In this document: positions 1 through 8,475 of the stretch, piece after piece
Layout of the letters: the number at the start of each line of letters is the position of its first letter
How positions within the stretch are numbered: position 1 is the stretch's first letter
NCBI GenBank assembly: GCA_950054255.1
Contig: CATLOR010000003.1
Span: 185,816-225,891 of the forward strand
Origin: an uncultured Rickettsiales bacterium
GTDB lineage: Bacteria; Pseudomonadota; Alphaproteobacteria; Micavibrionales; GCA-2720935
Reading direction: 5' to 3'
Length of the DNA: 40,076 nt
Notes under the pieces: generated by a model
The model's database searches: none
What the model was told of the DNA's origin: nothing
What the model saw: only the letters and a program-made list of their open reading frames with translations
Translations under genes and position numbers: made by a program

Positions 1-22
1 TTTTAATCTCTCCTTTGTTTGT

Positions 23-505
23 TTAATTCATTTGAATGGGCAGTGTTTGATGCACCAACGTATGAAGGCTGTTCACCGCAAATATTATCCCTTGTGGGTC
101 TTCACTAAGCAGAAGATTGAGCAAACCTTCATCAAGAACAGGGCGCTCCCGAATTTCTAACTCTGATGTAATCTCCCAAAGCGTTCCACCCGCGAGCAAT
201 CGCGATGCAAATTGCCGTGTAAATCTGGCTTCTTGATCTAAAAGCCCTAAGCCGCCCAGCAAAGTAATAGAAAACCAATTTGCACCTTCTTTTGCATGCC
301 AGCGATACCAACCTTCAAAAATAGCGTATTGATCACGGCGCATGATCCAACGCACAGATACTTTTGTGGGCGCATTTGTAAAACGCCTGCGTTGGCGTGC
401 AAGACCAGCCTCCATTTCAGTGCGTAAAATGGTATCGCCAGGTTGGATATTATATCCCTGTACCGTTGGCAAAGGCAGCGTATCTGGCCATGTAATATCA
501 GACAT
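23..505 (-). CDS. gpM-like minor tail (tail tip) protein
   Basis: A 160-residue protein directly downstream of the tape measure gene; its start codon touches the tape measure stop (shared base at 505). The middle (about residues 35-120) has the pattern of lambda gpM-type minor tail proteins: an Arg-rich RQRRRF segment, a strand ending in VSVRWIMRRDQY, a Trp-rich FEGWYRWHAKEGANWF stretch and a final WEITSELEI strand. Lambda gpM is 109 residues, so this one is longer, with an extra C-terminal tail of about 35 residues. In lambda, gpM acts at the tail tip with gpL and gpJ. The role here is inferred from position plus this weak pattern; no enzymatic motif is visible. The next tip genes would lie beyond the left edge. 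Confidence 0.6.
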   Translation of the reverse strand: MSDITWPDTLPLPTVQGYNIQPGDTILRTEMEAGLARQRRRFTNAPTKVSVRWIMRRDQYAIFEGWYRWHAKEGANWFSITLLGGLGLLDQEARFTRQFASRLLAGGTLWEITSELEIRERPVLDEGLLNLLLSEDPQGIIFAVNSLHTLVHQTLPIQMN

Positions 506-3500
506 TATCGATAGCTCCCTGCCGCAGGATTAAGGCCATAACGACGCTCCATCGTTGGCGCTAGACCTTCACCTCTTGAAACATTGCGCGACATTTTATT
601 TTCAATCTCTTCAATGATAATATTCAAATCCATATTGCCGGCACCATCTCGGCTGACATCTGCACTGGCTTGAGCATTTGAGGCATTGTTCGTGACATTC
701 ACGGATACTTTGACCGCAGATTTAGAATGCAAAGCCCCACCGAGCATTTTCATTTGCCCGGGCGTAAAGACAGCTTCCCCTTGTTTGGCGATAATCGGCA
801 CTTCATTACCAACGATGCCACCCGTGTGAAAACGCGGCGCACCAGCAAAGACTGCTGGGTTGACTGCACGCATGCTCAAATGATCACTACCAATGACACC
901 GCCAGTATGCGCCGAGGCTGTGGAGGCTGTTTCTGCACCTGACGGAGCGCCAAAGATTGAGCCTGCAACATCGCCTAAGAAACCACCCAGCGCACCGGCG
1001 AGTGGTTTTGTGATGCTGGATTGGATTTGCATCCGCACCATATCGGCGATGATAGAGTCAGCAAAAGATTTAAAATCTATTTTGCCTGTTGTTGCAAAAC
1101 TCACCAGCGCATCTTCCATGCTTTTAAACATTGAGGTCACGCCACGTTCTGCCTTGCTCGCCATATCATCAGCTTCATCAATAACGCTTTGTAAACCGCG
1201 TTTGATGCCATCTTCCCAGCGCTTAGAATTTTGCAAATCCTCATCGCGGGCTTTAGCGATCATATCCTTATAAACAGCCTCAACCTGCGCACTGAATTCT
1301 TCATACCCAGCCGCCGTTTCATTCAAGCCAAGCATCGCCTCACTGCGCCATTCCTGCGCACGTTTTATGGCTCCGGCAAGTGTGGTGTCCAGCGCATTAT
1401 ATTTTTGGCGAACATCGTCGATCTTCCGCTCACGCTCTTGTTGCAGTTTATTGCTTTCACGAACTGAATTTTGATAGTTTTTCTCAGTTTCTTGTAAGGT
1501 GAAAACTTCTGATACCAGCGATTTAATCTGCGCTGCATATTCAGCTTGTTCCGCGCTTTGTCCTTGCGTGACTTCCAGTCCAAGACGGCGTAGTGCTTGA
1601 TCCTGCTCATTGACAATCATCGCTCGACGCACGGCTGTTTCACCTTGCGCATGTGCATCGTTCAAACGGCTTAATGCCTGTTCCTCCGCCTGCAGTTCTT
1701 TAATCCGATCTGCAATACGCTTTCTCTCCGTATCAGATAATTCAGGAATAGTTGCTTTTGGGGTAACAGGTGTTTCGGGCGATGCAGGTGCATTCTGTGC
1801 TTTGGCTTTAGGGTTGCGAAGCTCATCCAGCGCAATGCCTGCTTTCTTAGCTGCACGTTCGGCAGCGAGCAAAGCAAAGACCTGTTCTTGTATTTCTTCT
1901 GCTTGCTCACCAAAGCTGGGATATTTTGTTGCCAGCTTAAATAAGGCTTCGGAGTATTCCTGCGCCGATATCTTTCCAGCATTGAATTGATTGCGAATGC
2001 CGCGCAACTCATGTTGCAAAGGTTTACCAAAACGTGAGAATTGATCCCAAAATCCACCGATGCCACCGAACTTTAATTCTTTCTGCAGATCGATAATGTT
2101 TTCGCGTGCCGTTTCTAATTGTTTGGTAAAACGATAAACACCTTCGCTCTCACTCAAAGCCTCGGTCATATCTTCCGCCGCCTTGGTTGTCTTACCCAAT
2201 TCCTCCTTAATCTCTTTTAGCTCAACCGCATGATCTTTTGCTGCTTTTGCCGCCGCATCATGCCCTGATGCCAATTTTAAAATGGCGATACCCGTCAAAA
2301 CAGCCAAACCCACAGGACCGCCCACCAGCATGAGGGCTGTTCGAAAACCAACCATCGCCAATGTTGCCAGCTTTGTCGCGGCTTCTACCGCCACAAGTCG
2401 AAGAGCAAATGCTGTAGACAGACTTGCCGCCATCCGAAGCCCAAATATCATGCCCGCATTGCCAATGATGGCAGCATTTAACATGGTAACTGCACCTGCC
2501 GCAGTGCGAGCAATCACAAGCCCGCCAATAGCAGTCACAGCCAAATCTGCATTCTCAATTAAAAAAGCAAGTCCATCTGCTGCTGTAGCAATGGCATTGC
2601 CTAATGTTGCACCTAATTCTCTGGCTGAATCTTGAACAGCCGGATTAGATAGCGTTTCCGTTAAAGTGCGATATCCATCGGTCACGCCAGATAAAAACCC
2701 GCCCATCGCAACAGAACGTTCAATTTCTAAAATCGCATTATTAAAGCGATTCATTTCAGCGCGGGCATTTTGTGATGCCTCCGGCACACCATCAGAAAAG
2801 GTACGACGAATTTCAGCGGCAAAGCGCGGCAAAAACTCATCGGACACGAGCTTGCCTTGCTCCAGCATTTTATCCAGCTCAGCCGTCGTGATGCCCATAC
2901 CACGCGCCGCCAATTGAAACGCGCCATATAACCGATCCCCTAATTGCCCACGCAATTCTTCTGCCTGCACTTTACCCTTGGACATGATTTGCCCAATTGC
3001 TCGTAACGAACCACTGGTTTGGTCGACGGATAATTGCAAGACTGTTGAGGCCTCCGCAATCGCTGTGAAGATATCGCGTGTGGGCTGACCTTCTAAATTG
3101 GTGTCTTTAGAGGCAGCGGCAATCTGCATGTAGGACTTTGCTGTTTCCAGTAAATTTAATCCCAACCGTTCGGATTCCGCTTCCAAAAAGGCCATTTCCG
3201 ATGCCGCGCCTTGGCTTGATCCAGTAATAGCCTCCAGCGCAGTGCTTAACCCCTGAAAAGCAACACCTGTTTCATTGACAGAGCGAGCCGATCTGATTAT
3301 GCCGCCAACACCAGCATAAACGGCCACCAGTCCAGCAGCTTGGCGAAAGACAGAGTTAAGCGCACGCGCCGTTGTATCAACAGCCTTTAACCCAGCGCTC
3401 GCAGGTTTAGTGGAACGCTCAATCCGCTCAAAAGCCTTGCCACCACTATTGCCAATACGCTGAAAGGTTTGCTCAACCTTCTTGCCATCGACAACCGCTA

Positions 3501-3534
3501 AGCGGATGCTCATGTTTTTTTGCGATGAACGCAT
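505..3534 (-). CDS. Phage tail tape measure protein (lambda gpH-like)
   Basis: A 1009-residue protein that sets tail length in siphophages and is packed inside the tail tube. Residues about 75-260 match the tape-measure N-domain found in many prophages (segments such as LGLNLLETAKSYMQIAAASK and KGKVQAEELRGQLGDRLYGA). Ala/Gly-rich hydrophobic stretches follow at about 320-430, then long charged coiled-coil regions at about 435-770. Near the C-terminus, MFKSMEDALVSFATTGKIDF followed by FADSIIADMVRMQIQ is the lambda-family tape-measure C-domain. Lambda gpH is 853 residues, so a somewhat longer tail is expected (inference). It follows the gpG/gpGT chaperone gene; its start lies 3 nt after the stop of the frameshifted product. 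Start supported by position; many plus-strand ORFs across it are shadows. Confidence 0.93.
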   Translation of the reverse strand: MRSSQKNMSIRLAVVDGKKVEQTFQRIGNSGGKAFERIERSTKPASAGLKAVDTTARALNSVFRQAAGLVAVYAGVGGIIRSARSVNETGVAFQGLSTALEAITGSSQGAASEMAFLEAESERLGLNLLETAKSYMQIAAASKDTNLEGQPTRDIFTAIAEASTVLQLSVDQTSGSLRAIGQIMSKGKVQAEELRGQLGDRLYGAFQLAARGMGITTAELDKMLEQGKLVSDEFLPRFAAEIRRTFSDGVPEASQNARAEMNRFNNAILEIERSVAMGGFLSGVTDGYRTLTETLSNPAVQDSARELGATLGNAIATAADGLAFLIENADLAVTAIGGLVIARTAAGAVTMLNAAIIGNAGMIFGLRMAASLSTAFALRLVAVEAATKLATLAMVGFRTALMLVGGPVGLAVLTGIAILKLASGHDAAAKAAKDHAVELKEIKEELGKTTKAAEDMTEALSESEGVYRFTKQLETARENIIDLQKELKFGGIGGFWDQFSRFGKPLQHELRGIRNQFNAGKISAQEYSEALFKLATKYPSFGEQAEEIQEQVFALLAAERAAKKAGIALDELRNPKAKAQNAPASPETPVTPKATIPELSDTERKRIADRIKELQAEEQALSRLNDAHAQGETAVRRAMIVNEQDQALRRLGLEVTQGQSAEQAEYAAQIKSLVSEVFTLQETEKNYQNSVRESNKLQQERERKIDDVRQKYNALDTTLAGAIKRAQEWRSEAMLGLNETAAGYEEFSAQVEAVYKDMIAKARDEDLQNSKRWEDGIKRGLQSVIDEADDMASKAERGVTSMFKSMEDALVSFATTGKIDFKSFADSIIADMVRMQIQSSITKPLAGALGGFLGDVAGSIFGAPSGAETASTASAHTGGVIGSDHLSMRAVNPAVFAGAPRFHTGGIVGNEVPIIAKQGEAVFTPGQMKMLGGALHSKSAVKVSVNVTNNASNAQASADVSRDGAGNMDLNIIIEEIENKMSRNVSRGEGLAPTMERRYGLNPAAGSYR

Positions 3535-3537
3535 TTA

Positions 3538-4247
3538 CTATTCCTTGTTTTTTATTATTGCTTTGGTTAGACCCGCGCTAATGGCTGGCAGAAGTTCTGC
3601 CATCGCATGTGTTGCGTAGCCGAGGGCTTGCGCGAGAATAAAAGCCTCTTGCAGAGGAAAAGCCCCTCTGATTTGAGGGCTAATCTGGCAGGCAATATCC
3701 CATGCCTGCCAACCATCTATCGTTTGCGGGGCGTTTTCTTCGAACGGGCAGTCTTTGCAGGTTTGGGGGCAGTTTTTGCAGTATTCTGCGCCGTCGCCGA
3801 AGTGCCATTCAGTGCGGCGCTCAAGTCTTTTTTTTCAGCATCAATCAGCTCCCGCACGCCTGTATATTGTTGAGAAAATGTAGCGGCAATAGACCAAAAC
3901 CCAGTCATAAGCTCGTCAATTTTTTCAGGCGTTACAGGCGCAGGATCATTGCCATCAGCTTCGAGAACTCCCTCCCAATCAACAATGGCAGACCGCGCAA
4001 GACCACGTGCCAAGTATTCTTCGGCAAGCGCTTCACGGATTTCAGGGTTTTCAACATCTGGTAAATCATCAAGTGATGCGCCGATTTCTTTTCGCTTGCG
4101 GTATTCCTCACCAATATCGGTGAGGCGCTTGTTCATAAAGGCTCGCGCTGCATAAAAGATAGGACTTGTGCAGGGGCGCACCTTAACTCTGACCCCAAGC
4201 CCCAAATCCAGCCAATAACATTCTGTTTGAATATTGAGTTTTAACAT
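3538..4247 (-). CDS. Tail assembly chaperone gpG-T fusion made by -1 frameshift
   Basis: Reading the gpG-like gene to codon 140 and slipping back one base gives an open frame of 96 further codons ending in TAG at 3540-3538, for a 236-residue product. The slip site at 3834-3828 is A AAA AAA in the zero frame (codons GAA AAA AAA GAC), followed by G. Seven bases later comes a stem: GCGCCG (3820-3815) pairing with CGGCGC (3793-3788); CGCCG can also pair with CGGCG at 3799-3795. The added frame reads like a protein: a Cys cluster [17 protein letters not shown], then a Trp-rich and helical Ala-rich tail ending [14 protein letters not shown] ([10 protein letters not shown]). In lambda, gpG and gpGT made by such slippage bind the tape measure and tail tube proteins. 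The stretch 3538-3716 is otherwise unexplained between two tightly packed genes. The frameshift itself is inferred. Confidence 0.85.
3717..4247 (-). CDS. Tail assembly chaperone, short form (gpG-like)
   Basis: A 176-residue protein lying between the tail tube and tape measure genes, the position of lambda gpG. Residues 1-110 hold the folded part ([20 protein letters not shown], then charged helices with [19 protein letters not shown]), and a central helix [18 protein letters not shown] precedes the slip site at codons 138-140. After the slip site the zero frame becomes low-complexity: Ala/Thr/Lys/Pro-rich, ending KKTPRKR. That composition suggests the unshifted tail is the by-product of overlapping codes and that the main functional C-terminus is the frameshifted one. 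No enzymatic role is expected; it is an assembly factor missing from finished virions in related phages. Its ATG overlaps the last base of the tail tube stop region, so translation is probably coupled. Confidence 0.82.
   Translation of the reverse strand: MLKLNIQTECYWLDLGLGVRVKVRPCTSPIFYAARAFMNKRLTDIGEEYRKRKEIGASLDDLPDVENPEIREALAEEYLARGLARSAIVDWEGVLEADGNDPAPVTPEKIDELMTGFWSIAATFSQQYTGVRELIDAEKKDLSAALNGTSATAQNTAKTAPKPAKTARSKKTPRKR
3788..3834 (-). promoter_or_regulatory. Programmed -1 ribosomal frameshift signal
   Basis: Heptamer A AAA AAA (3834-3828) in the correct zero-frame register, a 7-nt spacer GACTTGA, then a GC-only 6-bp stem GCGCCG / CGGCGC (3820-3815 with 3793-3788) with a 21-nt loop. 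A competing inner partner, CGGCG at 3799-3795, could give a 15-nt loop. Slippery sequence, spacer length and GC-rich structure all fit the textbook arrangement for bacterial -1 slippage. Confidence 0.82.
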
Positions 4248-5188
4248 TAATAGCTCTCCACATCGTTGATTAAGGTGATCGTGACCATGTTGCCCAGCAG
4301 AGCATCTTTTGCGCCTTGATAATCATAAGACGCTTCAATGCCACCGGGGCCTGAAATGGATCGTTTTGGTTTTGGCAAATACACTTCATGGCATTCAATA
4401 ACCAGCTGATGATCCGCATCAATCGTATAAGCCAATTCCAAGTCAATGGGCGTACCAGAACGCGCCGCATCCATTAGCGTTGTATCTGCATAACGAACGG
4501 AGATATTTCCGCTTAACGCGGCAACGCCGGGATCAACCCCATCAATCTTGCCGTCATTACGAATTGTTTCGATACGCTCCAGATTGTTTGTGTAATTAAA
4601 CGCAGCAGAACTAACATTCCCCAGCGCTTGACCACCTTGTTTGACCGAGCCTTGGAATTGTGAAAACCGCGTGTAATCAACTTCTTGTGGCGTCCCAGCG
4701 ATGGTTACATTTTGCGCTGTTTCGCCCTGACCAATAAGACCAATTGTTGCCTGCGCTTCACCTGATCGTGCAAAATTAAGCGCAAGAGAGTTGGCACGCA
4801 CGCCAGCAAATAATGGGAAGTCAGGAATTTCAGGAAGACCAAGTTCGACGGCCAAGCTCGGCAGGCTAAGCCCGCCCGATTTAAACTCGTGACTATATGG
4901 CCCAGCGCCAGTTGTTGTCGGCGCACCAAAAACAGCTTTGAGCCAATGCCCCATATTACGCAGATCAACTGGTACAACGATATCACCATCAACATTAATG
5001 ACATCTTGATATGGCTGGGTTGGATCGCGTCCAAGGCCCAAGATATTTGATTCAATAAGCCCTTGTGCAGAGTCCAAATCACTGGACACAAACGGCACTA
5101 AATGAAAAGCCCCCGAGGCTGGGGGCGTTCCGTAAGTGGTTTCAAAACCAATAAGCATGCGGGCATTCCACCCATAAGCACGTGACAT
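4247..5188 (-). CDS. Major tail tube protein
   Basis: A 313-residue protein, the likely building block of the tail tube. It has the features of the phage tail-tube family with N-terminal [19 protein letters not shown], then alternating beta-type segments ([49 protein letters not shown]) and a C-terminal strand [13 protein letters not shown]. Regular spacing of polar/hydrophobic residues suggests the beta-sandwich tube fold. It sits in the lambda gpV position, between a tail terminator-like gene (5201-5635) and the gpG-like chaperone, whose ATG it abuts at 4247. Lambda gpV is 246 residues; the extra length here could reflect an additional surface domain (inference). Confidence 0.82.
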   Translation of the reverse strand: MSRAYGWNARMLIGFETTYGTPPASGAFHLVPFVSSDLDSAQGLIESNILGLGRDPTQPYQDVINVDGDIVVPVDLRNMGHWLKAVFGAPTTTGAGPYSHEFKSGGLSLPSLAVELGLPEIPDFPLFAGVRANSLALNFARSGEAQATIGLIGQGETAQNVTIAGTPQEVDYTRFSQFQGSVKQGGQALGNVSSAAFNYTNNLERIETIRNDGKIDGVDPGVAALSGNISVRYADTTLMDAARSGTPIDLELAYTIDADHQLVIECHEVYLPKPKRSISGPGGIEASYDYQGAKDALLGNMVTITLINDVESY

Positions 5189-5200
5189 AGCATTTCTCCT

Positions 5201-5635
5201 TTATATTAGTGGGTTGGTTGTTGTGTATTCTAAATAAACAGGCACGACCGCCGCTTTAATGGTTGGTGCGCCCGAGGTTGTTTCGCTTAAAAATTCAGGC
5301 GATCCGATATGCAGGTAATCAACTGCGCCATTTAAATTCAGATTAAGCGCAAGCGTTTCTCCGATAGATTGTAGCAAGCTGTCCAAAGCTTCATCTCGCG
5401 CCTGCTGATCAGCTTCTTGTACCAATGCCTCAATCTCTGCCTGATGCATGTAATGATACCGTGTGGGGGAGAGCGTTACCTCTGGCTCGCCGACATCACC
5501 ATCACGCACGATAATCAAACCCGCATCAGGTACTTTTGTGGGTAATGGAGCATTCCGCAAAACTTCCGCATCTGGCACATTATCTTTCAGGCATAAAAAA
5601 AGGCCCGCTAAGGCCTGTTCTCTTGTTGTTGTCAT
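5201..5635 (-). CDS. Tail terminator / tail completion protein (gpU position)
   Basis: A 144-residue protein in the lambda gpU position, one gene upstream of the tail tube. It is mixed alpha/beta: an N-terminal helix (REQALAGLFLCLKDNV), strands around AGLIIVRDGDVGEPEVTLSP and YHYMHQAEIEALVQ, a helix DEALDSLLQSIGETLALN, and a C-terminal strand AAVVPVYLEYTT. This order of elements matches small tail terminator or neck-associated proteins, but I see no diagnostic motif, so the role rests mainly on gene order. It is separated by 12 bases from the tail tube gene downstream and by 10 from the DUF6441 gene upstream. Confidence 0.6.
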   Translation of the reverse strand: MTTTREQALAGLFLCLKDNVPDAEVLRNAPLPTKVPDAGLIIVRDGDVGEPEVTLSPTRYHYMHQAEIEALVQEADQQARDEALDSLLQSIGETLALNLNLNGAVDYLHIGSPEFLSETTSGAPTIKAAVVPVYLEYTTTNPLI

Positions 5636-5645
5636 TTTATCAATC

Positions 5646-6299
5646 CTAATCTGGCCAGTTCTTTAAGATCAATCGAGGCAGTTTATCGAACCAGCGTTTG
5701 GCTTCCGAATCGAACTTAATCAGTTTTGGCAGTTTTACTTGAGGCACAAGCCAAAACATCACAACAGTTGAGAGCTTATTGCCAGTTTTCAGGTTACGCT
5801 TACCAGCTTTTCTAAATCCACGAAGCTCACCTGTTTTACGCGCATAAGAAGCCTGCACATTTTCCGCGACCAACAAAGACGGCCCATTGCGCCTGTAAAC
5901 AAAACGAAGTTTTCCAAAACGATGCTCAGGAAAGTTACTCGGATTAATCCGTTTACCACCCACACCGCGTTTTGGCGCATTTGGCGTTGGTATCGCAAGC
6001 CACCAGCCATCTTTTGAACGAATAACTGTGCCTTCATCAAAACCTGCCATGATCTTGCTGGCCTTGGTGTAAACAAGCCCTGCAGCGCGGATAGAATTTT
6101 GTGAGCGCGGATATATGTCACCGCGCCATGTATTCGCCATTCTTTGCCCCAAGCCAGATGAATGAACCTGCCTGCGCATAGCAAGTTTTAAGCCTGTCGT
6201 TGTTTCTTTGATGCCCATGGTGACAGCTTTTTCTGCTGTCGCAAACTCTGCCTTCATATGTTTTTTAAGGTTACCTTCGATAGCTGCTTTAAGACGCAT
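5646..6299 (-). CDS. DUF6441-like neck/tail protein (gpZ position)
   Basis: A 217-residue basic protein resembling the DUF6441 family often found in alphaproteobacterial prophages between the head-tail joiner and the tail terminator. Visible landmarks: an amphipathic N-terminus (LKKHMKAEFATAEKAVTMGI), QVHSSGLGQRMANTWRG near residue 45, VYTKASKIMAGFDEGTVIR near 80, WWLAIPTPNAPKRG near 105, and a basic C-terminal half ending in LPRLILKNWPD. Its position matches lambda gpZ, which helps connect tail to head. It overlaps the upstream joiner gene by 11 bases, suggesting coupled translation. Assignment to DUF6441 is from memory of the family pattern, not a search. Confidence 0.65.
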   Translation of the reverse strand: MRLKAAIEGNLKKHMKAEFATAEKAVTMGIKETTTGLKLAMRRQVHSSGLGQRMANTWRGDIYPRSQNSIRAAGLVYTKASKIMAGFDEGTVIRSKDGWWLAIPTPNAPKRGVGGKRINPSNFPEHRFGKLRFVYRRNGPSLLVAENVQASYARKTGELRGFRKAGKRNLKTGNKLSTVVMFWLVPQVKLPKLIKFDSEAKRWFDKLPRLILKNWPD

Positions 6300-6603
6300 A
6301 TGCTTCCATCCTTAGAATAATACCTTGCTGATCAAGCATAGGCTCGCCTTGCACTGTATAGATTTTCTCATCAATTTTGATCTGATAGATCGCTTTTCCA
6401 ACCTCAATATCTAACGCTTTCACTTCAAATAAATCCGTTTCCGTATGAACATGTGTGTCCATGACATCAATGACTTTGTCGGGGAAACGATGAATAACCA
6501 ATCCTTCGCCAGTTGTATTATCCTTAAAAGTGAAATGCGCCGCTTGCCCGAATTTAGCAAACAGCGCATCCACAGCTTTTAGGGCATTAGCTTTGAACGT
6601 CAT
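6289..6603 (-). CDS. Head-tail joining protein (gpFII-like)
   Basis: A protein of 104 residues when started at the ATG at 6603; an open frame extends to 6651, but GAGGAT lies 7 nt before the 6603 ATG and the longer N-terminus (residues before MTFKANALKAVDALF) looks unlike protein and would overlap the upstream gene far more. The chain has a helical start, then a compact beta-rich body: HFTFKDNTTGEGLVIHRFPD, VEVGKAIYQIKIDEKIYTV-like segments (IEVGKAIYQIKIDEKIYTVQ), ending GIILRMEAYAS. Size and location match lambda gpFII (117 residues), which makes the head-to-tail adaptor. Its start overlaps the previous gene's end by 17 bases. Confidence 0.65.
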   Translation of the reverse strand: MTFKANALKAVDALFAKFGQAAHFTFKDNTTGEGLVIHRFPDKVIDVMDTHVHTETDLFEVKALDIEVGKAIYQIKIDEKIYTVQGEPMLDQQGIILRMEAYAS

Positions 6604-7009
6604 CGCCACTATCCTCATCAGTTTCATTGTCAGCATCCCCGGCGCCAGCATTCTGATCAGCTTCTTGTTCTTTCAAGAAAACCTCCCACGCGGCATCACG
6701 TTGCTGAGCAGAAATATTAGCGTCGAGCAATACTTCCAGTGCATCAACATTGGGCTTTCCGCTTTTGCCGTAATCTTGAGATGGATCAAGGTCATGAATG
6801 ACATCAACAATATCTTCCAAAGTTGGGACAGGCTTGGCTGGCACAGGTGGTTTTGCTGGCGCGGTTTTCGCCTCAGTTGATACTTTGTCATTAGAAGCAA
6901 AACCACGCTTTATAAGGCTTTTGGCTTCCTCTGTTTCAACATCCACAAACTTGCCAGGTAAGACTGATTTGCCATCCACATGTAATGTAATAAGAGCTTT
7001 AATTTTCAT
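6587..7009 (-). CDS. Small acidic head-region protein (gpFI position)
   Basis: A 140-residue acidic protein directly downstream of the major capsid gene, where lambda carries FI (packaging accessory, 132 residues). The N-terminal 45 residues form a small beta unit, KIKALITLHVDGKSVLPGKF then VDVETEEAKSLIKRGFA, a pattern seen in short phage proteins of the DUF7210 type. A Pro/Ala/Lys linker (about 48-65) follows, then TLEDIVDVIHDLDPSQDYGK and PNVDALEVLLDANISAQQRD, and a very acidic tail (DADNETDEDSGDDVQS). The sequence suggests two small domains joined by a flexible linker. Function unknown; the FI comparison is by position only. Confidence 0.6.
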   Translation of the reverse strand: MKIKALITLHVDGKSVLPGKFVDVETEEAKSLIKRGFASNDKVSTEAKTAPAKPPVPAKPVPTLEDIVDVIHDLDPSQDYGKSGKPNVDALEVLLDANISAQQRDAAWEVFLKEQEADQNAGAGDADNETDEDSGDDVQS

Positions 7010-7021
7010 GATTAATCTCCC

Positions 7022-8062
7022 TTATCTTACTGTTGCACAAAATGATGCATTCGGACGGTAAGGCACAATCAGCGGTGCAGATTGCAACAACAACCAGCGC
7101 ACAGCAGGATCTTCTTCTAACCAAGACTTAGAGAAGTATCGTTGCGCACGATAACCAGCTTTTTCATCTTGAATAACGCCATAACAACGCGTGCCTTCCA
7201 ATTGACGAGGCGATCCAATAAGAACCGTGTAATCAGGCAGAAGTTTTTGCATCTGGTCGTTATCATCGACATAGCGATCATTATAAACCCAGAAATCAAG
7301 ATCACCGATTGTACCGACATAACGTGCCAGCTCGTTCCCCTGACCAAAAGCAATGGGACCAAGACTGATATTGGCGCTATCACGCAAACGTCGAATATCT
7401 AAAAGCTTCTCAACTTTTGGATCAGTTTTGAAAACGCGCCATGCCAAGGTATCCATGATGACTGTGCGACCTGCCGCCCCAGATTTTTCCTGAATTTTGG
7501 CAACCCAATCTTCAAGATTATCAAGGGGACTGACATTGCTTTCACCCCAGCGCGAACTTCCAGCCAAAGCCACTGTTAATTCAGGATCGCGTCCAAAATC
7601 AACAACAACCGTTGGGTACTCTTCACCAGTCACTGTGATTTTACCTGTGCGCAAGGCTTCGGCGGCCATAACTTCTTCACGGCGCGTGAGGTTTTCAAGC
7701 TGCTTGTTGAGCGTACGGTTTAGATTGGCTTCCAAGCGTTGTCCCGCGCTAAGCGTTCCACCAATCTTTTCACCAATGGCACGTTTTAAAGGGCGTGATG
7801 GATCAAAGCGGCGCTTATCTTTTGCGTAGGCAGGTCTAAAGCTCTTTGTACTAAAGCCTTCATCATCGACAACTTTACCAGCAACCAGCGGCGACACGAA
7901 AGGTGTCAGGCGTGGTTTAGATTTGTCGATATCGAAGTGAATTTCTTCAGACTCTTCGGTTTGAACTTGTCCGAAAAATGAATCGAGCAAGAATGATGCA
8001 GGGCGATCCAAATGTTCGACCACTCGCGTGAGAATATGTGTATTAAAAATGTCGATAGACAT
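7022..8062 (-). CDS. Major capsid protein, lambda gpE family
   Basis: A 346-residue protein, almost the length of lambda gpE (341). Landmarks of the family are visible: the opening DIFNTHILTRVVEHLDRPASF, the FFGQVQTEESEEIHFDIDKS segment (E-loop/N-arm side), FVSPLVAGKVVDDEGFSTKSF near residue 55, and RPAYAKDKRRFDPSRPLKRA near 75. A long helical stretch follows (LEANLNRTLNKQLENLTRREEVMAAEAL) and a C-terminal half with FWVYNDRYVDDNDQMQKLLP, GSPRQLEGTRCYGVIQDEKA and a final PLIVPYRPNASFCATVR. It forms the HK97-fold icosahedral shell. It follows the decoration protein gene at 15 bases' distance, exactly as D precedes E in lambda. Confidence 0.92.
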   Translation of the reverse strand: MSIDIFNTHILTRVVEHLDRPASFLLDSFFGQVQTEESEEIHFDIDKSKPRLTPFVSPLVAGKVVDDEGFSTKSFRPAYAKDKRRFDPSRPLKRAIGEKIGGTLSAGQRLEANLNRTLNKQLENLTRREEVMAAEALRTGKITVTGEEYPTVVVDFGRDPELTVALAGSSRWGESNVSPLDNLEDWVAKIQEKSGAAGRTVIMDTLAWRVFKTDPKVEKLLDIRRLRDSANISLGPIAFGQGNELARYVGTIGDLDFWVYNDRYVDDNDQMQKLLPDYTVLIGSPRQLEGTRCYGVIQDEKAGYRAQRYFSKSWLEEDPAVRWLLLQSAPLIVPYRPNASFCATVR

Positions 8063-8076
8063 GGCTTTTACCTCCT

Positions 8077-8454
8077 TTAGGCTGATTGGTTTTTGGCTAA
8101 AAATATGCTTTTGGCGCGAAGCGGCATGCGGATACTATCCAGCGTATGTCCTGCGCCTAACTCAAGAGCGTGTTCATTGAACTCTCCTGAGAAATAGACA
8201 ACGGCTTGAACATCGTTACTGCTGGCAAAGACATCTTCCGCCAAAATAGCATCAGGCAATTCAGTGCCATCAGAGCTTGCCGAAGCACTTAAAGCGAACT
8301 TACCACTTGCTGTGATCCGCCCAAGGACAGCGCCCTTGGTTAAGTCTGCGCCAGCGGCGATTGTTACAATACGCTCGATGCGGGGATATTCTCCCGCGAC
8401 CAAGTTGCAAGGCTTGTAACTGCCTTGATCTTTTAATCCTTCTGCATGTGTCAT
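8077..8454 (-). CDS. Head decoration protein, lambda gpD family
   Basis: A 125-residue protein of the HDPD (gpD) family, which forms trimers on the outer capsid surface and stabilises the expanded head. Seen in the sequence: KPCNLVAGEYPRIERIVTIA near the start, LTKGAVLGRITASGKFALS in the middle, then SSDGTELPDAILAEDVFASS, followed by VQAVVYFSGEFNEHALELG and the terminal IRMPLRAKSIFLAKNQS. Lambda gpD is 110 residues. Located between the protease/scaffold gene and the major capsid gene, the same order as lambda C-Nu3-D-E. Confidence 0.9.
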   Translation of the reverse strand: MTHAEGLKDQGSYKPCNLVAGEYPRIERIVTIAAGADLTKGAVLGRITASGKFALSASASSDGTELPDAILAEDVFASSNDVQAVVYFSGEFNEHALELGAGHTLDSIRMPLRAKSIFLAKNQSA

Positions 8455-8475
8455 GGTTGGTTTCTCCTTTTGGGT

